Shown one piece after another: positions 36,592 to 44,657 of a stretch of 58,736 nucleotides of DNA. Source of the stretch: Pseudoruegeria sp. SK021 (lineage in GTDB: Bacteria; Pseudomonadota; Alphaproteobacteria; Rhodobacterales; Rhodobacteraceae); the NCBI RefSeq assembly GCF_002119405.1, contig NZ_MTBG01000022.1:1-58736 (forward strand), read 5' to 3'. The notes under the pieces are model-generated. The model was not told the DNA's origin. It made no database searches and was given only the letters and a program-made list of their open reading frames with translations. A program made the position numbers and the translations under genes. Within the stretch, counting starts at the first letter, position 1, and each line of letters begins with the position of its first letter.

Positions 36592-37851
36592 ATGACCTTC
36601 CAGCCGAAATCTGACTTTTTGAACGTCATGATCACGCGCGGCTTCCTTGCCGACTGCACCGATCTTGAGGGCCTCGATGAGGCGCTGCTGAATGGCATCG
36701 TGCCCACCTATATTGGCTATGACGCCACGGCGGCGTCGCTGCATGTCGGCCATCTGTTGAACATCATGATGCTGCGCTGGCTGCAAAAAACTGGCCACAG
36801 GCCAATTACGCTGATGGGCGGCGGCACAACTAAGGTCGGTGATCCGTCGTTCCGGTCGGATGAACGCCCGTTGCTGGGTCCGGAGCAGATTAACGCCAAT
36901 ATCGCGGGCATGGGCCAAGTCTTTGCCCGCTACTTGGATTACAGCGACGCCGGAAATGGCGCGTTGATGCTGAACAATGCGGAATGGCTGGACAGCCTGA
37001 ATTACCTCGAATTCCTGCGGGATATCGGGCGGCATTTCAGTGTGAACCGGATGCTGAGCTTTGAGTCGGTCAAATCGCGTCTAGACCGCGAGCAATCGCT
37101 GAGCTTTCTTGAATTCAACTACATGATCTTGCAGGCCTACGATTTTCTGGAATTGAACCGCCGGTATGGCTGTCAGTTGCAGATGGGCGGCTCGGATCAG
37201 TGGGGCAATATCATTAACGGGATCGACCTGACCCGCCGGGTGGCCGATACAACGATCTATGGCCTGACTTCGCCGCTGTTGACCACGTCTGACGGCAAGA
37301 AGATGGGCAAAAGTGCGGGTGGCGCGATTTGGCTGAACGGCGACATGTTGAGCCCCTATGAGTTCTGGCAGTTCTGGCGCAATTCCACCGATGCCGATGT
37401 CGGACGATTCCTGAAGCTGTACACAGAACTGCCACTGGACGAATGCGACCGTCTGGGGGCGCTGGAAGGCTCAGAAATCAACGAGGGCAAAATCCGGCTG
37501 GCCAACGAAGTCACGACGCTGCTGCACGGCGCCGCTGCCGCTGCCGCTGCCGAGGCCACAGCGCGTGAAGTCTTTGAAAAGGGCGGAACCGGCGACGACC
37601 TGCCGACCCTTGCCCTCAGCGCCGACGAGGTTGGCGACGGCATTTCCATCGTGCAACTGATCGTGCGTGCCGGGTTGGCCAAGACCGGCAAAGAGGCCAA
37701 GCGCCTGATCGCAGACAATGGCGCGCGGCTTGACGACGCCCCCCTGACCGATGCCGGGCTGGTCCTGCACCTGTCCGACTTAGACAGCCCGCTGAAACTC
37801 AGCGCTGGACGCAAGCGCCATGCCTTGATCACCTTGGCCACCAAGTCCTAA
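36592..37851 (+). CDS. tyrS: Tyrosyl-tRNA synthetase
   Basis: A class I synthetase of 419 residues that charges tRNA-Tyr. The HIGH-type motif is [13 protein letters not shown] near residue 46. The tyrosine pocket includes DAYDFLEL-like QAYDFLEL near 184 and [16 protein letters not shown] near 200. The KMSKS motif reads KKMGKS near 240. A C-terminal S4-like RNA-binding domain ([22 protein letters not shown]) completes it. ATG 36592 matches the family start; ATG 36577 in frame is the alternative. Its stop codon overlaps the end of a small convergent membrane-protein frame. Confidence 0.96.
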   Translation: MTFQPKSDFLNVMITRGFLADCTDLEGLDEALLNGIVPTYIGYDATAASLHVGHLLNIMMLRWLQKTGHRPITLMGGGTTKVGDPSFRSDERPLLGPEQINANIAGMGQVFARYLDYSDAGNGALMLNNAEWLDSLNYLEFLRDIGRHFSVNRMLSFESVKSRLDREQSLSFLEFNYMILQAYDFLELNRRYGCQLQMGGSDQWGNIINGIDLTRRVADTTIYGLTSPLLTTSDGKKMGKSAGGAIWLNGDMLSPYEFWQFWRNSTDADVGRFLKLYTELPLDECDRLGALEGSEINEGKIRLANEVTTLLHGAAAAAAAEATAREVFEKGGTGDDLPTLALSADEVGDGISIVQLIVRAGLAKTGKEAKRLIADNGARLDDAPLTDAGLVLHLSDLDSPLKLSAGRKRHALITLATKS

Positions 37852-38000
37852 CCGGACAGCCAACGCCAAATCCCTTCGCCTGCACTGAGCAACACGAAGG
37901 TCGGGATCGACAGAACAAGGGCCAGCCATAGCGCGCTGGCCCAACTTGGCCGGGCCCGCGGCGCAACGACCCCCATAATCGGATTGAGTGGCTTTTTCAT
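37848..38000 (-). CDS. 50-aa single-pass membrane protein
   Basis: The frame begins [20 protein letters not shown] and ends [10 protein letters not shown], 50 residues in total. A basic N-terminal 18 residues precede one hydrophobic helix (about 20-40) and a tryptophan-containing end, which is convincing topology for a small inner-membrane protein. The stop overlaps the tyrS stop by 2 nt on the opposite strand. AGGG lies very close before the ATG. No family is recognised. It is divergent from the GNAT-like gene, 45 bp away. Confidence 0.6.
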   Translation of the reverse strand: MKKPLNPIMGVVAPRARPSWASALWLALVLSIPTFVLLSAGEGIWRWLSG

Positions 38001-38045
38001 AGCCCTATTAACGCCGCTTTAGGTTTTCGACGCGTTAACAGGGCT

Positions 38046-39044
38046 ATGACGCTGAAATGGTCCGACACGTCTGGGATTTTTCCATCGGCGGCGCCTGCGA
38101 TGCAGCAGCACCCTTGCTATGGGGCTGCCTGCCGCGCCTTGGGCGCCGAAGTTCTGAACTTGTCCTTTGGCCGGGGGACCGCACCTCTGGCGACAGCGCA
38201 AGTGGTGCTACGACGGTGGCCATTGCTGGGTCGGTTCGCCTTGGTGACTCGCGGCCCGGTCTGGTCCGAGCAGTTCCCCCCCGCTGATCGCCATACTGCG
38301 CTGCACGCGCTGGTGGATCAGTTGGCACAGCGGTTCACCGGCGTGATCCTCACGCCGGATCGCGATCAGGGGCGTGACCTGCTGGAGGGACGCGGGTTGC
38401 TGCGCATGATGTCGCCGTTCCATCTGGCCGAGATCGATTTGACCGGGCCACATAGCGCCCGACGTGCGGCACTGGATCAAAAGTGGCGCAACCGGCTGAA
38501 CCGGGCCGAAGCGTCGGGGCTGCAAGTAAAAATAACTCGGTTGCCTGCGGACCCGCAGCACTGGCTGTTGCGCGCGGAGGCCGCGCAAAGCCGACAACGC
38601 CGCTACAGCCGCCTTCCACCCAGCTTTTCAGTTGCATGGGAAACGGCCACTCCCGGGGGCACCCGACTGTTCAGCCTCTATCAGGCCGGACGCCCGATCG
38701 CGGGCATTTTGGTGTTACTGCATGCGCCGACAGCGACCTATCACATCGGCTGGACCGGCCCCGAAGGTCGCCACGTGTCGGCCCATAATCTGTTGATGTG
38801 GCAGGCCGGGTGCTGGTTGGCAGAGCGCGGATACACCGGATTTGATCTGGGGGTTCTGGACACGGAAACGACGCCCGGTTTGGCGCGTTTTAAGCTCGGC
38901 GCAGGGGCCAAACCTGTTCACCTTAGCAGCACATGGATGCGAGCACCGGGCACCGCAATGGTCGCGCGTTTGGGTGCCGCATGGTCTCAGCATTGGGGCG
39001 CGGTGTCGCCCGGGCCAAACGGTTGGCCCGGGCGGATGTCTTGA
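38046..39044 (+). CDS. GNAT/FemAB-like acyltransferase
   Basis: A 332-residue protein of the FemAB-type double-GNAT fold. WRNRLNRAEASGLQVKI near residue 147 and YHIGWTGPEGRHVSAHNLLMWQAGCWLAERGYTGFDLG in the C-terminal half are typical; the latter holds the acyl-donor binding region. Relatives transfer amino acids or acyl groups in cell-envelope or exopolysaccharide synthesis. The substrate is unknown. It is not part of an evident polysaccharide locus. It is co-directional with no close neighbour and convergent with the cyclophilin pair. Confidence 0.8.
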   Translation: MTLKWSDTSGIFPSAAPAMQQHPCYGAACRALGAEVLNLSFGRGTAPLATAQVVLRRWPLLGRFALVTRGPVWSEQFPPADRHTALHALVDQLAQRFTGVILTPDRDQGRDLLEGRGLLRMMSPFHLAEIDLTGPHSARRAALDQKWRNRLNRAEASGLQVKITRLPADPQHWLLRAEAAQSRQRRYSRLPPSFSVAWETATPGGTRLFSLYQAGRPIAGILVLLHAPTATYHIGWTGPEGRHVSAHNLLMWQAGCWLAERGYTGFDLGVLDTETTPGLARFKLGAGAKPVHLSSTWMRAPGTAMVARLGAAWSQHWGAVSPGPNGWPGRMS

Positions 39045-39060
39045 TCTTCCCGGCGGACGA

Positions 39061-39618
39061 TCAGTCGGTGACAGTGACCGAGACCATACGGTCAGGCTCT
39101 CCGACCACGGCACCATTTGGTCCGGTTCCAAGCTTGATGGCGTCGACGATGTCCATGCCTTCGGTCACTTCACCGATGATGGTGTACTGTCCGTTCAGGA
39201 ATTCACCCGGCGCGAACATGATGAAGAATTGGCTATTGGCACTGTCCGGGTTCTGGGACCGCGCCATCCCAACTACACCGCGTTCAAACGATTCTTCTGA
39301 GAACTCGGCAGGGATGTTGTCGCGGTCAGAGCCGCCCATTCCCGCTTGGCGGATATCGAAGTCCGCGTCCATCTTGCCGAATTCCACATCCCCGGTCTGG
39401 GCCATGAAACCGTCGATAACCCGGTGAAACGCGACATTATCATACGCGCCTTCTTCGGCCAGAGCGACGATCTGCGCCACGTGTTGTGGGGCCAGATCAT
39501 CGCGCAGCTGAATCTCAATCACACCGTTTGCTTCGCCAGCAACGGTGATTTCAAGTCCGGTGGCAAAGGCCGGCGCTGCGGCCAGCACCGTCAGAGCCGT
39601 CGCAGCGACCTTAAACAT
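39061..39618 (-). CDS. Periplasmic peptidyl-prolyl cis-trans isomerase (cyclophilin)
   Basis: A 185-residue cyclophilin with a signal peptide (about 1-20, APAFA). The core has VAFHRVIDGFMAQTGDVEFG and SQFFIMFA; the FHRVI Arg and FFIMF pocket residues are conserved. ATG 39618 is chosen: AGGTGG lies 6 nt upstream, inside the end of the preceding gene. It overlaps the cytosolic paralogue by 8 nt, so translation is probably coupled. It acts in periplasmic protein folding. Confidence 0.9.
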   Translation of the reverse strand: MFKVAATALTVLAAAPAFATGLEITVAGEANGVIEIQLRDDLAPQHVAQIVALAEEGAYDNVAFHRVIDGFMAQTGDVEFGKMDADFDIRQAGMGGSDRDNIPAEFSEESFERGVVGMARSQNPDSANSQFFIMFAPGEFLNGQYTIIGEVTEGMDIVDAIKLGTGPNGAVVGEPDRMVSVTVTD

Positions 39619-40117
39619 CTGCGGCCACCTTGACACTGATCATCCGGTCCGGGGCCGCAGGCGGCTCACCCCGGGCAATCTTATCGACGAATTCCATCCC
39701 CGACAGAACGCGACCATAAACGGTGTACTGACCGTTCAGAAAGCTGTTGTCGGAGAAGTTGATAAAGAACTGCGAGTTGGCCGAGTTGGGATTGGATGAG
39801 CGCGCAGCGCCGATCGTGCCCCGGTCATGCGGCAGCTTGGAAAATTCCGCCGGAAGATCGGGAAGGTCAGACCCGCCGGTGCCAGCGCGACGGATGTTGA
39901 AATCCTGTTCCATGTTGCCATTGGCGACATCACCGGTCTGCGCCATGAAGCCATCGATGACCCGGTGAAAGGCAACGTTGTCGTACGCTCCGGCCCGCGC
40001 CAGTTCCTTCATTCGTGCGGTATGCTGGGGCGCCACGGCTGGCAGCAGTTCAATCACTACGGCGCCATCCTTCAGCTCCACAATGATGGTATTTTCTGGA
40101 TCTTTGATCTCGGCCAT
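39611..40117 (-). CDS. Cytoplasmic peptidyl-prolyl cis-trans isomerase (cyclophilin)
   Basis: A 168-residue PpiB-type cyclophilin without a signal peptide. VAFHRVIDGFMAQTGDVANG and SQFFINFSDNSFLNGQYTVYGRV are the catalytic and proline-pocket regions. ATG 40117 is supported by AGGAGG 7 nt upstream. It is first in the two-gene unit with the periplasmic cyclophilin. The two share long identical segments, which suggests an old tandem duplication followed by signal peptide gain in one copy. It is divergent from pgk. Confidence 0.92.
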   Translation of the reverse strand: MAEIKDPENTIIVELKDGAVVIELLPAVAPQHTARMKELARAGAYDNVAFHRVIDGFMAQTGDVANGNMEQDFNIRRAGTGGSDLPDLPAEFSKLPHDRGTIGAARSSNPNSANSQFFINFSDNSFLNGQYTVYGRVLSGMEFVDKIARGEPPAAPDRMISVKVAADV

Positions 40118-40259
40118 TGGGGGCCTCCTTTTCTGCGTCGAATTGCGCCGGACCCTAGGGTGCATTTCGTCAAAGGAAAAGCCGAAAGCAGGTCAGTGAT
40201 TGACCGCTCGTCCGATCTGGGGTGAAAGAACCCAACCGCAAATTGACTGGAGAACCCAA

Positions 40260-41456
40260 ATGGCTTGGAAATCGCTCGACGACCTGGATCTGAGCGGCAA
40301 GGTTGTCTTGACCCGCGTGGACATCAATGTTCCCGTTGCGGATGGCAAGGTAACCGACGCAACGCGGATCGAGCGGATTGCGCCGACCATTGCGGATATT
40401 TTGGCGAAAGGCGGCAAGCCGGTCCTCATGGCGCATTACGGGCGGCCCAAAGGCAAGGTGGTTCCCGACCTGTCCCTTGAGTTCCTCGTGCCGGTTTTGC
40501 AGGATATTCTCGGCGTTCCGGTCACTTTCGCGTCCGATTGCATCGGCAGCGCCGCGAAACAGGCGGTGGGTGAATTGCCGAACGGGTCGGTTTTGTTACT
40601 AGAGAACACCCGGTTCCACGCCGAAGAAGAAGCCAACGATGCGCGGTTCGCGGCGTCTCTGGCCGCATTGGGACAGATCTATTGCAACGATGCGTTCTCG
40701 GCCGCACACCGCGCTCATGCCTCGACCGAAGCCCTCGCCCGGCTGATGCCCGCCTGCGCGGGACGCCTGATGCAGGCTGAACTGCAAGCGCTTGAGGCAG
40801 CATTATCCGCACCAAAACGGCCCGTGGTTGCGGTGGTGGGCGGTGCCAAGGTATCAACCAAACTCGAATTGCTCAGCAATTTGGTGGAAAAGGTCGACAC
40901 GCTGGTGATCGGCGGCGGCATGGCAAACACGTTTCTGGTCGCCCAAGGCAAACCTATTGGGACATCGCTGGCCGAAGCCGATATGGCCGACACCGCCCGT
41001 GCGATCCTGACCAAGGCTGAATCAGCTGGCTGTACGATTGTCCTGCCAATCGACATCGTCGTCGCGCGTGAATTCAAGGCCGGAGCCGCCTATGAGGTCC
41101 TCCCGGCAGATGCTTGCCCGGATGATGCGATGATTCTGGATGCGGGACCAGAAAGCGTGGCGGCCTTGGATGCGGTATTCAAAGCTTCCGCCACGTTGAT
41201 CTGGAACGGTCCGCTTGGCGCGTTCGAGATCCCGCCCTTCGACATGGCGACCAATGCTGCCGCCAAATGCGCTGCCACTCTCAGCCGAGAGGGCAAACTG
41301 ATCAGCGTTGCGGGAGGTGGCGACACGGTGGCCGCTTTGAACATCTCCGGCGCGGCAGATGATTTCACTTATATTTCGACCGCAGGCGGTGCGTTTTTGG
41401 AATGGATGGAAGGAAAAACCCTTCCGGGTGTGGCCGCTTTGAACGATCAGGGGTGA
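40260..41456 (+). CDS. pgk: Phosphoglycerate kinase
   Basis: A 398-residue glycolytic and Calvin-cycle kinase converting 1,3-bisphosphoglycerate and ADP to 3-phosphoglycerate and ATP. Visible are [10 protein letters not shown] near residue 19, [10 protein letters not shown] near 58, [14 protein letters not shown] near 115, [14 protein letters not shown] near 200, WNGPLGAFE near 325 and the nucleotide loop GGGDTVAAL near 362. ATG 40260 has GGAG 7-8 nt upstream. The class I aldolase gene follows about 90 bp downstream in the same direction, with an inverted repeat GCTCCC/GGGAGC (41475-41503) between them. Confidence 0.97.
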   Translation: MAWKSLDDLDLSGKVVLTRVDINVPVADGKVTDATRIERIAPTIADILAKGGKPVLMAHYGRPKGKVVPDLSLEFLVPVLQDILGVPVTFASDCIGSAAKQAVGELPNGSVLLLENTRFHAEEEANDARFAASLAALGQIYCNDAFSAAHRAHASTEALARLMPACAGRLMQAELQALEAALSAPKRPVVAVVGGAKVSTKLELLSNLVEKVDTLVIGGGMANTFLVAQGKPIGTSLAEADMADTARAILTKAESAGCTIVLPIDIVVAREFKAGAAYEVLPADACPDDAMILDAGPESVAALDAVFKASATLIWNGPLGAFEIPPFDMATNAAAKCAATLSREGKLISVAGGGDTVAALNISGAADDFTYISTAGGAFLEWMEGKTLPGVAALNDQG

Positions 41457-41546
41457 CAAACACTCACCGTTAGCGCTCCCAGTATTGCTTGCCATGCGGG
41501 AGCCGACTAACCAATGACGCAGTTCAATCAGTCAAAGGTTCCTACG

Positions 41547-42476
41547 ATGAAAGCCACTGAAGCCGTCCAAAAGATCCTGAGAAACTATGAAGGTGAAACC
41601 CCGGGCGTAAAGGCCAAACTTTGCAGCATTCTGATGAATGGCGCGTTGGGTGGAACCGGAAAAATGATCATCCTTCCGGTTGATCAGGGCTTTGAGCACG
41701 GACCCGCACGGACCTTTGCGCCCAATCCAGCCGGGTATGATCCGCACTACCACTACCAACTGGCCATCGACGCGGGCATGAATGCTTATGCCGCGCCGCT
41801 TGGACAGTTGGAGGCAGGCGCGGATACCTTCGCCGGTCAAATTCCGACAATTCTGAAGGTAAATTCTTCCAACTCGCTGATGTCAGAGACTGCCGGAAAA
41901 AACCAAGCGTTGACCGCGTCTGTGGATGACGCGCTGCGACTCGGCTGTGCGGCAATCGGGTTCACGATCTACCCCGGCTCGGATTGCGCCATCGAGATGT
42001 TCGAAGAGATCGTCGAAATGCGCAAGGAAGCTGCTGCCAAGGGCGTCGCCACGGTGATCTGGTCCTACCCGCGTGGCGAAGCCATCAGCAAAGACGGCGA
42101 AACCGCAATCGACGTTGCTGCTTATGCCGCCCACATCGCAGGTCAGATTGGCGCGCATATCATTAAGATCAAGCTGTCGACAGACCACCTCATGCTGCCG
42201 GAAGCCAAGAAAGTCTACGAAGACCTCGGCATTGATGTCTCGACCCAAGCGGCGCGCGTCAAGCATTGCATGGATAGCGCCTTTGCCGGTCGTCGCATCA
42301 TGGTGTTTTCGGGCGGTGCGAAAAAGGGTACGGATAGCGTCTATGACGATGCCCGGGCAATCCGCGACGGTGGCGGAAACGGCTCGATCATTGGGCGCAA
42401 CAGCTTCCAGCGGTCCCGTGAAGACGCCATGGAAATGCTTGGCAAACTGGTCGACATCTACAAAGGCGCCGCCTGA
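41547..42476 (+). CDS. fbaB: Class I fructose-bisphosphate aldolase (FbaB type)
   Basis: A 309-residue Schiff-base aldolase of the archaeal/DhnA type that interconverts fructose-1,6-bisphosphate with two triose phosphates. LPVDQGFEHGPARTFA is near residue 40, VIWSYPRGEAI near 170, HIIKIKLSTDH near 205 (with the Schiff-base lysine region), and FSGGAKKGTD plus GSIIGRNSFQR form the phosphate site. ATG 41547 is preferred because AAAGG lies about 10 nt upstream; ATG 41514 in frame is the alternative. It follows pgk, and a hairpin follows it. Confidence 0.93.
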   Translation: MKATEAVQKILRNYEGETPGVKAKLCSILMNGALGGTGKMIILPVDQGFEHGPARTFAPNPAGYDPHYHYQLAIDAGMNAYAAPLGQLEAGADTFAGQIPTILKVNSSNSLMSETAGKNQALTASVDDALRLGCAAIGFTIYPGSDCAIEMFEEIVEMRKEAAAKGVATVIWSYPRGEAISKDGETAIDVAAYAAHIAGQIGAHIIKIKLSTDHLMLPEAKKVYEDLGIDVSTQAARVKHCMDSAFAGRRIMVFSGGAKKGTDSVYDDARAIRDGGGNGSIIGRNSFQRSREDAMEMLGKLVDIYKGAA

Positions 42477-42482
42477 TCCCTT

Positions 42483-42516
42483 GGCAATGGCCGGACCTTT
42501 CAGACCGGCTGTTGCC
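42483..42516 (+). terminator. Hairpin after fbaB
   Basis: GGCAATGGCCGG (42483-42494) pairs with CCGGCTGTTGCC (42505-42516), with two central mismatches and a 10-nt loop. TTTT follows 6 nt later. Confidence 0.55.
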
Positions 42517-42593
42517 ATGATGTTTTAGATTCAAAATCCGCTTCGGATGTGCGATAGTCAACGCAACGCACATCCGGGCGGATCAGGGCAGCA

Positions 42594-42887
42594 ATGACAA
42601 AAAACAGTGGTTTCGGTTTCCTCGCTTACGCGACCATGGCAGTCGCCCTTGCGATCTACTTCGCGTTCGCTGCGGTCCAAGGCGATCTTGGCGTATTGCA
42701 ACGGATTGCGATTCAATCCGAATTGAACGCATTGATTGAGACTCGTGATGCGCTGGAAGGCGACGTTGCAGCAATGACCAACAAAACCCGTCGGCTGTCA
42801 GACAACTTCCTCGACCTCGATCTGCTCGACGAACGGGCGCGCAATATCTTAGGCACCTTGCGCGCAGACGATTTGGTCGTTCGCTAA
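42594..42887 (+). CDS. ftsB: FtsB/DivIC-type septum formation protein
   Basis: A 97-residue bitopic protein. A short cytoplasmic N-terminus is followed by one membrane helix (about 9-28, FLAYATMAVALAIYFAFAA) and a coiled-coil segment (LQRIAIQSELNALIETRDALE). The C-terminal ERARNILG motif is typical of FtsB in alphaproteobacteria. It would act in the FtsQLB divisome complex. AGGG lies upstream of ATG 42594. Pyruvate dehydrogenase genes, which often follow in related genomes, are absent here. Confidence 0.85.
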   Translation: MTKNSGFGFLAYATMAVALAIYFAFAAVQGDLGVLQRIAIQSELNALIETRDALEGDVAAMTNKTRRLSDNFLDLDLLDERARNILGTLRADDLVVR

Positions 42888-43064
42888 GACTGGAGCCCGC
42901 GCTGCCGTCATCCATCCTGACCCAGGATCAGGCCGCTATACAGCCAAAGCAAAGCTCACGACGTTCGATCCCCTGCGTTACCAGCCCCACGAGGACAAAA
43001 AACTGCGTGGCACTCCGTCTCAGAGGAGCATCCCATCAATGGTGAGGGTGAATTTTGCGGAATT

Positions 43065-43862
43065 CTAAAGACGTTGGTTCATGGAAATTGACGGCTGCGC
43101 ACACCCTGCCTCGCCCACGATCTTTGCCGGCACACCCGCAACGGTCGTACACGCAGGAACATCTTCCAGAACAACCGAACCGGCGGCAATTCTTGAACAA
43201 TGCCCGACGATGATATTGCCCAACACTTTAGCCCCAGCGCCAATCAGCACCCCATCCTCAATTTTCGGATGACGGTCATGATCTTCCTTGCCCGTGCCCC
43301 CAAGTGTAACCGCATGCAGCATCGATACGTTGTCGCCAACTACAGCCGTTTCCCCGATCACAATCGAATGCGCATGGTCGATCATGATGCCTTTGCCCAT
43401 CCGCGCCGCCGGATGAATGTCGACACCGAAGCATTCTGATACCCGCATCTGAACAAAATAGGCCATATCCTCGCGCTCCTGCGCCCAGAGCCAATGACCG
43501 ATCCTGTACGCCTGAATTGCCTGATACCCTTTGAAATAAAGGATAGGTTGGATCATTCTGTGGCACGCGGGGTCACGCTCGTAAACTGCGACCAAATCCG
43601 CACGCGCCGCCTGAACCAATGACGCATCCGATCCATAGGCTTCGTCCATGATTTCGCGCAACAACTGGTCAGGCATTTCGCTGGACGACAGCTTCATGGA
43701 AAGCCGATAGGACAGCGCCCGTTCAAGCGTCGAGTGGTGGAGGATACCAGAATGGATCAAGCCGCCTAACAGCGGCTCGGCCCGGATCGCATCTTTGGCC
43801 TCTGACGTGATTTGGGCCCACACGGGGTCAAAAGACGAAATGCTCTTGTGAAGTTCCGCCAT
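43065..43862 (-). CDS. cysE: Serine O-acetyltransferase
   Basis: A 265-residue enzyme that acetylates serine for cysteine synthesis. The N-terminal helical domain is about residues 1-140. The left-handed beta-helix of hexapeptide repeats follows, with FGVDIHPAARMGKGIMIDHAHSIVIG and GGTGKEDHDRHPKI holding the catalytic His/Asp region. ATG 43862 has GGAGG 7-8 nt upstream. The gene lies downstream of the GTA cluster in the same direction, with 84 bp between it and the DUF2793 gene. I recall cysE near GTA clusters in other Rhodobacterales. Confidence 0.95.
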   Translation of the reverse strand: MAELHKSISSFDPVWAQITSEAKDAIRAEPLLGGLIHSGILHHSTLERALSYRLSMKLSSSEMPDQLLREIMDEAYGSDASLVQAARADLVAVYERDPACHRMIQPILYFKGYQAIQAYRIGHWLWAQEREDMAYFVQMRVSECFGVDIHPAARMGKGIMIDHAHSIVIGETAVVGDNVSMLHAVTLGGTGKEDHDRHPKIEDGVLIGAGAKVLGNIIVGHCSRIAAGSVVLEDVPACTTVAGVPAKIVGEAGCAQPSISMNQRL

Positions 43863-43946
43863 ATCGGCCTCCTCTTTGCTCGGTCATATACGGGAAGACT
43901 GAGGCACAGAAAAGATCATACCGGTTTGCGCCCTATCCACCAAGGG

Positions 43947-44657
43947 TCAACGGCGCGGTATACCCAATCGCAGCAGGTGAACCGCAAGACGGATTTGCCC
44001 GGACGTAAAGGCGCCCCCTTCGGCTTCAAGTGACAACGCCGTATCCACGTAATACGCGAGTGGCTGCCCCGTCAGACCCATCGCAGTGGAACCCTCTGCA
44101 ATCCCAAGGCCAGAGCCGTACCGGTTTGAACTGCTCGCCACGCCAAGGCGCCATGACGTCAGGCTTCCCGAGATGGCTTGAAGGACGCGCCCAGTCACAC
44201 CGAAAACCACGGATGAGGCCGGGATGATTGCGGCGCTAGTCACATTTGTTCCGGGGGTCAGATCTAGATCAAACTCGATCACGTCGATCAGTGTCGCCGC
44301 CCCATTTGGCGACAGTGCGACACCGGCTGCAACCCATGTCGAACCGTCGTGAAGAACCGGTTGGCTCATGTCCTTGACCCATCCACGCCACCCTGCCTGA
44401 GGCGAAACGAACAGCCAGCCGCCGTTGCAAAAGACTGCAAGTTTTCCCTGTTCCGTTGCCCACTCTGCTGATGCCCCGACAGGCACCCCCCATGCTTGGC
44501 CATCTATCGCTGTGATAGGTGGCTGGGATATGGACAGTGATTCCAACGTCATCTGGCACAGGCCGTCCAACAGGGCAAAAGCCTCGTTCACCGTTACATG
44601 CTTCTGCGCTTGTGATGCCTGGACAAGCGGCAGATTCAGATTTTCCGTTTTAGTCAT
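43947..44657 (-). CDS. DUF2793 protein, GTA-associated (possible fibre/receptor-binding)
   Basis: A 236-residue protein whose N-terminal half is the DUF2793 domain, recognisable by LNLPLVQASQAQKHVTVNEAFALLDGL. This domain is common at the distal end of phage and GTA tail gene blocks. The C-terminal half is a beta-rich domain that varies and may bind cell-surface glycans. The start overlaps the end of the gp15 gene by 8 nt, so it belongs to the same transcript. It is not part of the RcGTA core set. A host-recognition role is inferred from position. Confidence 0.75.
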   Translation of the reverse strand: MTKTENLNLPLVQASQAQKHVTVNEAFALLDGLCQMTLESLSISQPPITAIDGQAWGVPVGASAEWATEQGKLAVFCNGGWLFVSPQAGWRGWVKDMSQPVLHDGSTWVAAGVALSPNGAATLIDVIEFDLDLTPGTNVTSAAIIPASSVVFGVTGRVLQAISGSLTSWRLGVASSSNRYGSGLGIAEGSTAMGLTGQPLAYYVDTALSLEAEGGAFTSGQIRLAVHLLRLGIPRR

